A DNA stretch of 64,000 nucleotides from DASQHW01 sp038238245 (GTDB taxonomy: Bacteria; Actinomycetota; Acidimicrobiia; IMCC26256; PALSA-610), in assembly GCA_038238245.1 (NCBI GenBank), contig JBBRXX010000026.1, positions 1-64,000 on the forward strand, read 5' to 3'. The position numbers and the translations under genes are program-made. Under the pieces are notes generated by a model. That model worked only from the letters and a program-made list of their open reading frames with translations. It made no database searches and was not told where the DNA came from. Positions 27,359-34,982 of this stretch are shown one piece after another. The first letter of the stretch is position 1, and each line of letters begins with the position of its first letter.

Positions 27359-27883
27359 TCACATCTGCTCCTTCAGCTTCTCGAGCCGGTGGCGCACGGT
27401 GCCGTCGATCACGGTGTCGCCGACGGTTGCGACGAGCCCACCCATGACGGCCGGGTCGACGATGACCTTGACCTCGACCTGTTTGCCGGTTGCCCGTGAG
27501 AGCACCTCGGCGAGTCGCTGCACCTGCGCGTCGTCGAGCGGCACCGCGGAACGGACTTCGGCAAGCTCGGCTTCGCGCGACTGGGCCGCGAGCTCGGTAA
27601 ATCGCAAGATGATGGCGGGCAGGTCATGACCGCGACCGGCTCCGACCACGAACGAGGCGATCGCACGAGTAATCGTGTGGGCCCGACCTTCGAGCAGCTC
27701 GTCCACGATCGATGCCCGCCGCTCGGCCGAGAGCCCCGGGTTGGCGAGCGCCATGCGGAGGTCGTCGTTGCCCTCGACGATCCGCGCGAAGCGGAACAGC
27801 TCGTCTTCGACATCGTCGAGCCGGCCTTCCGCATGCGCGATCTCCAACAGACCGTGCGCGTACGCCTCGATGCGTTCGGTCAC
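27359..27883 (-). CDS. atpH: ATP synthase F1 delta subunit
   Basis: A 174-residue OSCP/delta subunit that ties the top of F1 to the b stalk: N-terminal helical bundle (MTERIEAYAHGLLEIAHAEG) and C-terminal VDPAVMGGLVATVGDTVIDG. Start GTG 27883 has GGAG eight bases before it and begins one base before the b-subunit stop, so the two are coupled. Here b and delta are separate genes, unlike the fused b-delta of mycobacteria. Confidence 0.96.
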   Translation of the reverse strand: MTERIEAYAHGLLEIAHAEGRLDDVEDELFRFARIVEGNDDLRMALANPGLSAERRASIVDELLEGRAHTITRAIASFVVGAGRGHDLPAIILRFTELAAQSREAELAEVRSAVPLDDAQVQRLAEVLSRATGKQVEVKVIVDPAVMGGLVATVGDTVIDGTVRHRLEKLKEQM

Positions 27884-27884
27884 G

Positions 27885-28559
27885 CTAATTACTCCTCGCC
27901 GTCTGCTCCATGAAGCTCTCGACGAGCTGGCGGTTCGTCTCGTTGTCGAGGTTGCGCTCGACGATGCGGCTCGCGAGGTCGATCGAGAGTTGCGCCACTT
28001 CGTCACGCAAGGACGCGAGGGCCTGCGCGCGCTGGTTGCCGATGTCGGCCTGCGCCCGTTCCCGGATCTCACGCGCTTCCTGCTCGGCACGTGCGATGAG
28101 GTCCGTGCGCACGCTCTCCGCCGATTGCCGGGCTTCTTCGATGATGCGACCGGCCTCGTTGCGAGCATCGGCGATCTGCCGTTCGTACTGCGTCTTCTCG
28201 GCGTCGGCCTCGGCGTGTGCACGCTCGGCCGCCTCGAGGTCGTTGCGGATCCGCTCTTCGCGCGTGCGCTCCATGTTCTTGACCGCGGGCACGCCCCACT
28301 TCCACATTGCGACGAGCAGCACCAAGAACGCGAGCGAGCCCCAGATGATCTCGTTCTTCTCGGGCTTGAGGGGCGACGGCGCCTTCTGGCAGTCGTCGAC
28401 CTTCTTTCCCTCGGCGAGCTTGTCGTAGCACTCCTGGGCCGCCTTGTCGGCGAACTTGGGTGGCGTCCCGTTGTCCGCCGCCAATGCGGGCGCGGCGACG
28501 AGCAGCACCGCAAGGGTGACACCCAGGACTGCAACCAGTACACGGATGCGAGTTCGCAC
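27885..28559 (-). CDS. atpF: ATP synthase Fo b subunit with signal peptide and extra outer segment
   Basis: A 224-residue subunit. The usual b protein begins near residue 70 (EKNEIIWGSLAFLVLLVAMW, the single membrane helix) followed by the long coiled-coil stalk to residue 224. Before it is a clear signal peptide (MRTRIRVLVAVLGVTLAVLL, then PALAADNG as likely cleavage site) and about 40 residues, predicted to lie outside the membrane, with two Cys (ECYDKLAEGKKVDDCQKAP). Standard b subunits start inside the cell and need no signal peptide. Order in the operon and coiled coil make the call firm; the added region has no known role. Confidence 0.95.
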   Translation of the reverse strand: MRTRIRVLVAVLGVTLAVLLVAAPALAADNGTPPKFADKAAQECYDKLAEGKKVDDCQKAPSPLKPEKNEIIWGSLAFLVLLVAMWKWGVPAVKNMERTREERIRNDLEAAERAHAEADAEKTQYERQIADARNEAGRIIEEARQSAESVRTDLIARAEQEAREIRERAQADIGNQRAQALASLRDEVAQLSIDLASRIVERNLDNETNRQLVESFMEQTARSN

Positions 28560-28578
28560 CGTCCTGCCTTTCGAGTTG

Positions 28579-28845
28579 TCAGCCGGAGATGATGAACGAG
28601 AGAACGAAGCCGAACAGCGCGAGCGCCTCGGTGAACGCGATGCCCAAGAACATCGTCGTGCGCACGGTGCCGGCGGACTCGGGCTGGCGCGCCATCGCGG
28701 TGATCGCGTTGCCGACCACGAGACCGATGCCGATGCCAGGGCCGATCGCAGCGCCGCCGTACACGATGCCGCGGCCGATCGCGGTCAGACCGGCGTTCGT
28801 GTCCGGGTTGGTCGCCTGAGCGAGCAGGAGATGGAGCAAAACCAC
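28579..28845 (-). CDS. atpE: ATP synthase Fo c subunit
   Basis: An 88-residue two-helix ring subunit: Gly-rich helix GAAIGPGIGIGLVVGNAITA, polar loop ARQPE, and helix 2 with the ion-carrying Glu in GIAFTEALALFGFVLSF. The residues around this Glu do not show the Gln/Ser/Thr pattern of sodium-binding rings, so proton coupling is expected. The N-terminus is slightly longer than in E. coli. It lies 21 bases from atpB and 19 from atpF. Confidence 0.97.
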   Translation of the reverse strand: MVLLHLLLAQATNPDTNAGLTAIGRGIVYGGAAIGPGIGIGLVVGNAITAMARQPESAGTVRTTMFLGIAFTEALALFGFVLSFIISG

Positions 28846-28866
28846 GAGGTTCTCCTTGTTGGATTG

Positions 28867-29631
28867 TCAGTGCTCGGGGTGCATGGCACCGCCGATGTAC
28901 ACGGCGGTGAGAATCGTGAAGATGAACGCCTGAAGAAAGCTGACGAGGATCTCGAAACCGGTCATCGCGACCAGGAGCCCGAATGAGAACGGCGCAATGA
29001 TCGCCTGGATCTGCAAACCCCACAGCGCCGCGGTCAACACCGCAAACGTCACCAGGATCAAGTGACCGGCGAGCATGTTGGCGAAGAGCCGGACCATCAG
29101 CGAGAAGGGCCGGACGAGGAACGTAGAGATGAACTCGATGGGCACGACAAGGATCAACAAGGCCTTCGGAACACCCGGGGGAATCAGTGCTCCCTTGAAG
29201 TAGTGCAGCGGCCCTTGGCGCTTGACGCCGATGGCGATGAAGAACACCCACGTTGCGAGTGCGAGCACCATCGGCATCGCGAATCGAGCATTGGCCGGGA
29301 ACTGCACGCCCGGGATGATCTCGGTGATGTTGCTGAAGAAGATGAAGAAGAACATCGTCGTGAGGTACGGCAGCCAGTACAAGCCGTCGACGCCCATCGT
29401 CTGCATGATGACCTGGTTGCGTACGAACGCCACCCCCGACTCGGCCGTGTTCTGCATGAGTCCGGCGGGCACGAGTGCATCCTTGCGACGGGTGCCGAGC
29501 CAGAACACGACGATCGTGGCGAGGGTCGCAAACCCGTAGATGACGACGGTCTTGTTGATGCCGAGTGGACCGTTTCCCCAGATCGTGACGTGACTGATCG
29601 GAGGGACGTCGACCGCGAGCAGAGCGTTCAT
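28867..29631 (-). CDS. atpB: ATP synthase Fo a subunit
   Basis: A 254-residue integral membrane subunit forming the proton half-channels. The essential Arg is in RPFSLMVRLFANMLAGH, and the final helices carry FEILVSFLQAFIFTILTAVY. Start ATG 29631 overlaps the atpI stop (ATGA). The open frame extends upstream but overlaps atpI throughout, so the inner start is right. Confidence 0.97.
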   Translation of the reverse strand: MNALLAVDVPPISHVTIWGNGPLGINKTVVIYGFATLATIVVFWLGTRRKDALVPAGLMQNTAESGVAFVRNQVIMQTMGVDGLYWLPYLTTMFFFIFFSNITEIIPGVQFPANARFAMPMVLALATWVFFIAIGVKRQGPLHYFKGALIPPGVPKALLILVVPIEFISTFLVRPFSLMVRLFANMLAGHLILVTFAVLTAALWGLQIQAIIAPFSFGLLVAMTGFEILVSFLQAFIFTILTAVYIGGAMHPEH

Positions 29632-30062
29632 TTCTCTCCGGAGGGGCCGGGCCGGGCCGGGCGCAGACCCGGCGCGGCAAGCGTGAGGCTCACGTACTTC
29701 GCCTCCCAGAACAGAAGGCCGAGATGCGTACCGACGATGACGATTCCGAGCGTCTTCAGATCGATGAAGCTGCGGTGTCGCAACAGCACGAGCGCCACGA
29801 CGATCACCGCGAGGCGAATGATGTAGCCGCTCAACGCAGCAATGCCGATAGCCGTGGGGCCGCCGCGGGCGGCCCGGGTCATGATCGCCGCCGCGGCGAG
29901 GAAGTTCAGCAACACGATGCCGATCGCGATCGCCGCGCTCGCGGCACCGTCCCAACCGCGAACGAGCCCGGCCACGAGCACGATCGCGGGCGCGACCAGG
30001 GCGCCCCGACGAACGATGTCGAGGGCGACCTCGCGCTCTACAAGTTCGGGTTGCGCGTCCAC
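29628..30062 (-). CDS. atpI: ATP synthase subunit I-like membrane protein
   Basis: A 144-residue protein with four hydrophobic segments (VAPAIVLVAGLVRG, SAAIAIGIVLLNFLAAAAIM, ALSGYIIRLAVIVVALVLL, LGIVIVGTHLGLLFWEAKYV). Position, size and topology match UncI/AtpI-type proteins that assist c-ring assembly. GTG 30062 is chosen; it lies inside the end of atpZ, a 25-base overlap. The sequence is not strongly conserved in this family, so the name rests largely on context. Confidence 0.8.
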   Translation of the reverse strand: MDAQPELVEREVALDIVRRGALVAPAIVLVAGLVRGWDGAASAAIAIGIVLLNFLAAAAIMTRAARGGPTAIGIAALSGYIIRLAVIVVALVLLRHRSFIDLKTLGIVIVGTHLGLLFWEAKYVSLTLAAPGLRPARPGPSGEK

Positions 30063-30310
30063 GGCTTCCCCTTCTCGTCGCGCGCGATCTCTGCCATATA
30101 CCGGAAATACGCGCTGATGCCCTGCCCGATCACCGCGAGCAGGCCCAGCACGACGGTGAACAGTGGTCGCGTCCCGATGCTGTTGTCGAGCCAGAGGCCC
30201 AAGAGGACAAAGATGACGGTGGTGCCGGCGAGCTGTACTGAGTACGCCAGCGCATCCGAGAACCCCTGCCACATCTGGCGGGTCTCGCGGTGTTCCTCTG
30301 CCGGGATCAA
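30038..30310 (-). CDS. atpZ: AtpZ/AtpI-family membrane protein, first gene of the atp operon
   Basis: A 90-residue protein with two membrane helices (LAYSVQLAGTTVIFVLLGLW and LFTVVLGLLAVIGQGISAYF) separated by LDNSIGTRP; this is the F1Fo ATPase gene 1 / AtpZ pattern (helix, L-D-x-x-x-G-T-x-P, helix). AtpZ with AtpI forms an Mg/Ca channel or assembly factor in some bacteria. The start is TTG 30310 with an excellent GAGGGGAG site seven bases before it. The promoter lies about 60 bases upstream. Confidence 0.88.
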   Translation of the reverse strand: MIPAEEHRETRQMWQGFSDALAYSVQLAGTTVIFVLLGLWLDNSIGTRPLFTVVLGLLAVIGQGISAYFRYMAEIARDEKGKPWTRNPNL

Positions 30311-30372
30311 CCGGAAGCTCCCCTCAGCGGCCCCCGGGCACCGTTGCCCGAACCGCTTGTGAATGATTTCCC

Positions 30373-30401
30373 AATGTATTGGAGCGCCGGGCAGCCGTCA
30401 A
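30373..30401 (-). promoter_or_regulatory. Near-consensus housekeeping promoter of the atp operon
   Basis: On the minus strand: -35 TTGACG (30401-30396), exactly 17 bases, -10 TACATT (30378-30373). Transcription would begin near 30366, about 55 bases before the atpZ TTG. It is in the only sizeable gap (160 bases) between the wecA-type gene and atpZ, so it should drive atpZ to atpC. Confidence 0.7.
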
Positions 30402-30470
30402 ACCGAAGCGCCGCTCACCGGACTACGTGCGAGGTAGGGGTATCCGGCCCGCAGCGAGAACGGCCCGGGA

Positions 30471-31691
30471 TCACGCTCTCTGTCTTCGGCGCTCTTCGAG
30501 GTCGACGACGTCGTCGTCGGGATGGGACGACGGGTGCCGGGCGCGCTCGGACCGCTCCCTGCGCAACCGGAAACCGGGGTGGAACCACGCAAACAGCAGG
30601 AGCGCCATCGCGGCAACCACGAACGGCACGAGCGCGTTGCCCTCGTTGGTGTAGGTCGGCAACAGCGCGACACCGGACAGCAGCGCGGTCCACGCCCAGA
30701 GGATCACCACGGTGCGGCGGGGTCCGTGACCAAGTCGCATGAGCCGGTGGTGCAAGTGCCCGGCGTCGGCCTGATGCCAGTGCTGGCGATGCACGAGACG
30801 ACGAACGAACGAGAACAGCGTGTCGATGATCGGCACGCCCAGGATCACCACCGGGATCAGGAGGGGACCGAAGAAGAAGAACGTGTTGCCGGAGAACCCG
30901 CCCTCGGTGCGGCCGCCGATCGTGATCGTCGGCACCGCCAGCAGGATGCCGAGGAACAGCGCACCCGCATCACCCATGATGATGCGCGACTTCCAGTTGA
31001 ACGGCAGGAAACCGACGCACACACCGACGGCGATGATCGCGACCAGCGGCCCGATGTTGCCGGAGTCGAGCGCGTGCGCGACCGTCAGGCGGTCCGCGAA
31101 GAGGAACAGCGCACCGCCGGCGATCGCGACGATGCCGGCGGCCAAGCCGTCGAGACCGTCGATCAGGTTGATCGCATTGGTCATCAACACCACCCACACC
31201 GCGGTGACAAGCGGCGCCCAATCGGAGCCGAGCACGACGGTGTCGGTGTGGAACAGGTTGAACGGCATGCGGAAGAAGAACATCGTCACACCGCACAACG
31301 CGAGGAGGCTGGCCGCCAGCACCTGACCCGCGACCTTCGCCGGCGGTGAGACGTCGATCAGGTCGTCGAGCGCGCCGACGACGAACATCACCCCGGCGCC
31401 CAGCAACAGCCCGAAGGGCTCGGTGTTGAGGTCGCCGGTGCCGGCCTGGAACACGTCCTTGAACTCCGGCAAGCGGGACGCGACCGCCATCGCGACGAGG
31501 AAGCCGATGAACATCGCCGCCCCGCCGAGCGTCGGCACCGGCTTCGTGTGCACATGGCGGGCATCGGTCGAGGGCTGCACGACCGCGCCGCACCGTATGG
31601 CGAGCATCCGTACCAGCGGCGTCGCGAGCAACGTCGCGCCGAGCGCAACCGCCAGGACGATTGCGTACGAGGACGAGATCGGGAAGGTCAC
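30471..31691 (-). CDS. wecA: Undecaprenyl-phosphate GlcNAc-1-phosphate transferase (WecA/TagO/Rfe type)
   Basis: A 406-residue polytopic membrane enzyme of the MraY/WecA family that loads a sugar-1-phosphate on undecaprenyl phosphate, starting a cell-wall glycan. Motifs: GALDDLIDVSP (Asp pair), NAINLIDGLDGLAAG (metal site), IIMGDAGALFLG and the cytosolic HxHH motif in HLHHRLMRLGHG. The C-terminal tail is charged and disordered. GTG 31691 overlaps the glyA stop (GTGA). In mycobacteria this gene (rfe) sits at the same place before atpI. Confidence 0.93.
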   Translation of the reverse strand: MTFPISSSYAIVLAVALGATLLATPLVRMLAIRCGAVVQPSTDARHVHTKPVPTLGGAAMFIGFLVAMAVASRLPEFKDVFQAGTGDLNTEPFGLLLGAGVMFVVGALDDLIDVSPPAKVAGQVLAASLLALCGVTMFFFRMPFNLFHTDTVVLGSDWAPLVTAVWVVLMTNAINLIDGLDGLAAGIVAIAGGALFLFADRLTVAHALDSGNIGPLVAIIAVGVCVGFLPFNWKSRIIMGDAGALFLGILLAVPTITIGGRTEGGFSGNTFFFFGPLLIPVVILGVPIIDTLFSFVRRLVHRQHWHQADAGHLHHRLMRLGHGPRRTVVILWAWTALLSGVALLPTYTNEGNALVPFVVAAMALLLFAWFHPGFRLRRERSERARHPSSHPDDDVVDLEERRRQRA

Positions 31692-32932
31692 GCGTCCGGG
31701 TACGGCGTGAACTTGGCGCACAGGCGATTGGCCTGCTCGCGGACGTCGGCCGTGACGCTGTCGTCGTCGATGGCCGCCAGGACGCGGCCGATCAACGAGG
31801 CGATCTCGCGCATCTGGTCGGGACCCATGCCGGCGGTCGTGCACGACGCGGTGCCGAGCCGCAGACCGCTTGTCACGAACGGCTTCTCCGGATCGTTGGG
31901 AATCGCATTCTTGTTGACCGTGATACCGGCAAGGTCGAGAGCCTCCTGGGCCACCTTTCCGGTCACGCCGAACGGCCGCAGGTCCACGAGCATGAGATGG
32001 TTGTCGGTGCCGCCGGAGACGATGCGAAAACCCTCTTCGGTGAGCGCGGACGCGAGCGCGCGAGCGTTCACGACGATGTCGGCCGCGTACTGCGCGAAGG
32101 ACGGCTGGCTCGCCTCGTGGAACGCCACCGCCTTGGCCGCGATCACGTGCATGAGCGGGCCACCCTGCAACCCCGGGAACACCGCCTTGTCGATGGCCGG
32201 CCCATATTCGCTCCGGCACAGGATCGCGCCCGCGCGCGGGCCTCGCAGCGTCTTGTGCGTCGTGAACGTCACGATGTCGGCGTGCGGCACCGGTGAGGGG
32301 TGCGCACCACCCGCGACCAGCCCCGCGATGTGCGCGGCATCGACGAGCAACATCGCACCGACCTGGTCGGCGATCGCGCGGAAGGCCTCGAAGTCGATGG
32401 TGCGCGGGTACGCGGTCGCACCGGCGATGATGAGACGGGGACGCTCGCGCACGGCGAGATCGCGGATCACGTCGTAGTCGAGCACCTCGGTCTCGTCGTC
32501 GACCCCGTACGCGACGAAGTCGTACAGCCGGCCGCTGAAGTTCACCGGCGATCCGTGGGTCAGGTGCCCGCCCTGGTCGAGGCGCATCCCCATGACCTTG
32601 TCGCCCGGGTCGAGCACGGCCATGTACGCAGCCATGTTCGCGTTCGCGCCCGAGTGGGGCTGCACGTTCGCGTACTCGGCGCCGAAGAGCTCCCGCGCCC
32701 GTGCGCGCGCCAGCTCCTCGGCCTGGTCGACCACAAAATTGCCGCCGTAGTAGCGCTTCGCGGGATAACCCTCGGAGTACTTGTTGGTCAGCACCGAGCC
32801 TTGCGCCTCGAGCACCGCACGCGAGGTGAAGTTCTCGGAGGCGATCAGCTGGATCGTCGTGTTCTGCCGCTCGAGCTCGCGCCCGATGATGCCGGCGATC
32901 TCGGGATCGGTGCGCTGCAACGGCGACGTCAT
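31688..32932 (-). CDS. glyA: Serine hydroxymethyltransferase
   Basis: A 414-residue fold-type I PLP enzyme that interconverts serine and glycine and charges folate with a one-carbon unit. Motifs: YPAKRYYGGNFVVD, QPHSGANANMAAYMAVL, DAAHIAGLVAGG and the PLP-lysine site TFTTHKTLRGPRAG. ATG 32932 overlaps the rpiB stop (ATGA). Full length. Confidence 0.97.
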   Translation of the reverse strand: MTSPLQRTDPEIAGIIGRELERQNTTIQLIASENFTSRAVLEAQGSVLTNKYSEGYPAKRYYGGNFVVDQAEELARARARELFGAEYANVQPHSGANANMAAYMAVLDPGDKVMGMRLDQGGHLTHGSPVNFSGRLYDFVAYGVDDETEVLDYDVIRDLAVRERPRLIIAGATAYPRTIDFEAFRAIADQVGAMLLVDAAHIAGLVAGGAHPSPVPHADIVTFTTHKTLRGPRAGAILCRSEYGPAIDKAVFPGLQGGPLMHVIAAKAVAFHEASQPSFAQYAADIVVNARALASALTEEGFRIVSGGTDNHLMLVDLRPFGVTGKVAQEALDLAGITVNKNAIPNDPEKPFVTSGLRLGTASCTTAGMGPDQMREIASLIGRVLAAIDDDSVTADVREQANRLCAKFTPYPDA

Positions 32933-33381
32933 GCGCCGGCCTCCTGTTGTTCTATTTCGGCGATCTCTTCGAGGCGGCGGATGTGGCGGCCGCCCTCGAA
33001 CGGTGTCTCGAGGAAGAGCTGGACGATTTCCTCCGCGAGCGGCGGCGCCACGATACGCGCGCCGATCGACAACACGGTGGCGTCGTTGTGGGCGCGCGCC
33101 ATGCGCGCGGTGTACAGGTCGTTGCACAGCGCGGCGCGCGCCCCGCGCACCTTGTTCGCCGAGATCTGCTCACCTTGCCCGCTGCCGCCGAGCACGATGC
33201 CGCGTTCCGCGCCGCCGCCGACGACGGCGCGTGCGACCGCCGCGCAGTACGGCGGGTAGTCGACCGGGTCCTCGGAATGCGTGCCGAGGTCGTCGACATC
33301 GTGTCCCCACTCCTTCAGCAGCTGTACGAGATGCTGCTTCAGTGGGTATCCGGCGTGGTCGCCGCCGATCGCAATCCGCAC
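32929..33381 (-). CDS. rpiB: Ribose-5-phosphate isomerase B, Glu-base type
   Basis: A 150-residue RpiB/LacAB-fold isomerase (MRIAIGGDHAGYPLKQHLVQ). The active-site loop reads GIVLGGSGQGEQISANKV. In E. coli RpiB the base is a Cys in CGTG; here that Cys is Gly and a Glu sits in GEQ, as in the mycobacterial enzyme where Glu is the base. Active His in GDHAG is present. It starts a tight operon with glyA and wecA. Confidence 0.94.
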   Translation of the reverse strand: MRIAIGGDHAGYPLKQHLVQLLKEWGHDVDDLGTHSEDPVDYPPYCAAVARAVVGGGAERGIVLGGSGQGEQISANKVRGARAALCNDLYTARMARAHNDATVLSIGARIVAPPLAEEIVQLFLETPFEGGRHIRRLEEIAEIEQQEAGA

Positions 33382-33457
33382 TCAGGCGAGTGTACTCAGC
33401 GGTTGGCGCACCCCCGCAGTACGTTCTGCACCAAGGATGGTGCAGCGAGGGAGCCAC

Positions 33458-34165
33458 GTGCGGGAGGGAAATACGGACGAGCTGCCCAGGGTCACGCCGT
33501 CGCTGCTGCGGCGGGCGGACACCATGTGTCGCCGCCGCCTTGCGCACGAGCACGAGTCGGGTCGCAAGCTGTCGCCGCTCGGCGACGCGCCGTTCGAGGT
33601 GTCGAACCGACTCACCGCGGATGCAATCACCTGGCACCGCGGCGCGGTCGCGCCGGAGCACGGCTTTCCTGATCCGATCGATCTCGAGCCCGAGCAGCGC
33701 GCGGCGTATCGCGCCGCCGCGGACGCGTACCTGCGCATGTTCGGCGGCGTCGAGATCGCGGTCGATGACCTCGGCTGGTCGACCGACCTCGTCGGCGTCG
33801 GCGTTCGATTGCTCGGCCCGGTCGGCATCCCGGTGGTGCACACCAACGGCGTGCACGAGTTGCGGATACTGCGGATCGGTGCGCGCCTGCCGCTGGTCGA
33901 CAGCGTCGACATCCGCTTCGCACTCTTGCGCGTGCACGAGTGGGCGACCGAGCGTGTGCACCTCGTCGCCGTCGACCTGCTCGAGGATCACTCCGTCGAG
34001 TACGAGCTCGACATGGGCGAGAAACTCGACGACGCACGCGCGTGGCTGATCTCGCGCGTCGAGGTCATACGCGCTCGCGCGCATCCTCGCTACACCGCGG
34101 TGGGCGGCGACTGTCGCGATTGCCCGTGTATCCCGGGCTGCCCGCAGCTCACGAGGTCGTTGTGA
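33458..34165 (+). CDS. RecB/Cas4-like family protein with C-terminal Cys cluster (first of a pair)
   Basis: About 235 residues. The C-terminus has GGDCRDCPCIPGCP, four Cys spaced as in the iron-sulfur clusters of Cas4/AddB-type nucleases. The centre (VHLVAVDLLEDHSVEYELDM) resembles the strand pattern of PD-(D/E)xK nucleases, but the catalytic Lys is not evident. GTG 33458, with GAGGGAG just upstream, is chosen over ATG 33437. Its stop overlaps the start of the next gene, which has a clearer nuclease core. Function unknown; a two-subunit DNA repair or defence nuclease is one idea. Confidence 0.62.
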   Translation: MREGNTDELPRVTPSLLRRADTMCRRRLAHEHESGRKLSPLGDAPFEVSNRLTADAITWHRGAVAPEHGFPDPIDLEPEQRAAYRAAADAYLRMFGGVEIAVDDLGWSTDLVGVGVRLLGPVGIPVVHTNGVHELRILRIGARLPLVDSVDIRFALLRVHEWATERVHLVAVDLLEDHSVEYELDMGEKLDDARAWLISRVEVIRARAHPRYTAVGGDCRDCPCIPGCPQLTRSL

Positions 34166-34941
34166 GTGCGGTGCGGCTGCCCCAGATCGTGCGGCTCACG
34201 CCGTCGAATTACGCCGATTTCCTGTGGTGCCGCCGGCTCTACTTTACGAGCGCGCTGCTACGCGTCCCTCCCAGCGACTCGGGTCGATCTCCTGATCAGG
34301 GGCACCTCGTCCACGCCGTGCTCCAGGAGCTCCACACGACCGGCACCTGCCACGACGACACGCACGTCTCGAACGTGTTGAGCGCCGCGCAGGCCGACAC
34401 TGATCAGATGCGCGCGTTCGTCGAGCGCCACGCGCGCCGGTGTCCGGCCGAGGTCGAGGCTGCCGCCCACGAGGTCGACCGGGCCCGCTTTCACAAGGAG
34501 CCCGTGCCGATGTTCCTGGCGTCGGCCCGGATCGATGTGGTGTGGATCCACGACGGGCTCCTGGACGTGCGCGACTACAAGACCGGCGCACTCCGGTACG
34601 AGCGCCTCGCCGACGACCCCCGAGCGCGCGTGCAGGCGTGGGTGATGGCCCGCGACGCCCGCCGCACCAACCTTCGACTGCAGTTGCGCTACGAGCACCT
34701 GCAACCGGAGGTCGATGACGATCCCGAGCCGTGGGAGCCGGGCGACGACGACCTCGCGGAGATCGAGCACGAGTTGCGCGACGCCGTCGCCGACATGTGG
34801 CGAACCGACGACTGGAAGGGCGTCGCCGAGATCGAGGTGTGTCGCACCTGCCGCTACCGGTCGATCTGTCGCGACAGCGTGGCGCCCGGCGAGCCCGTCT
34901 GGCCCGTCCTCAGCGCCGGAGACGACGAAGCCGACCGGTAG
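34162..34941 (+). CDS. PD-(D/E)xK nuclease, Cas4/RecB-like, with Cys motifs
   Basis: A 259-residue protein. The N-terminus begins with TPSNYADFLWCRRLYF, like the first iron-sulfur Cys of Cas4-type nucleases; HLVHAVLQELHTTG is the conserved H motif; SARIDVVWIHDGLLDVRDYKTG is the PD-(D/E)xK core (Asp, then D-Y-K); the C-terminus has VCRTCRYRSICRDS, three Cys completing a cluster. It probably cuts or trims DNA. There is no CRISPR array or cas gene nearby. It overlaps the preceding gene by 4 bases, so the pair is expressed together. Confidence 0.78.
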   Translation: MSAVRLPQIVRLTPSNYADFLWCRRLYFTSALLRVPPSDSGRSPDQGHLVHAVLQELHTTGTCHDDTHVSNVLSAAQADTDQMRAFVERHARRCPAEVEAAAHEVDRARFHKEPVPMFLASARIDVVWIHDGLLDVRDYKTGALRYERLADDPRARVQAWVMARDARRTNLRLQLRYEHLQPEVDDDPEPWEPGDDDLAEIEHELRDAVADMWRTDDWKGVAEIEVCRTCRYRSICRDSVAPGEPVWPVLSAGDDEADR

Positions 34942-34982
34942 CGTGCCGGTCATCGTGCAGACGCAACGAGGGGCCCATCGTC

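Noticed and set aside
27359..29680. 773-residue open frame covering atpH and far upstream
   Set aside because: Only the last 174 codons match the delta subunit; the rest is another frame of atpF, atpE and atpB.
33458..34941. Cas4-like genes as part of a CRISPR system
   Set aside because: No repeat array, cas1, cas2 or effector gene is visible in the window; Cas4-like folds are common outside CRISPR.
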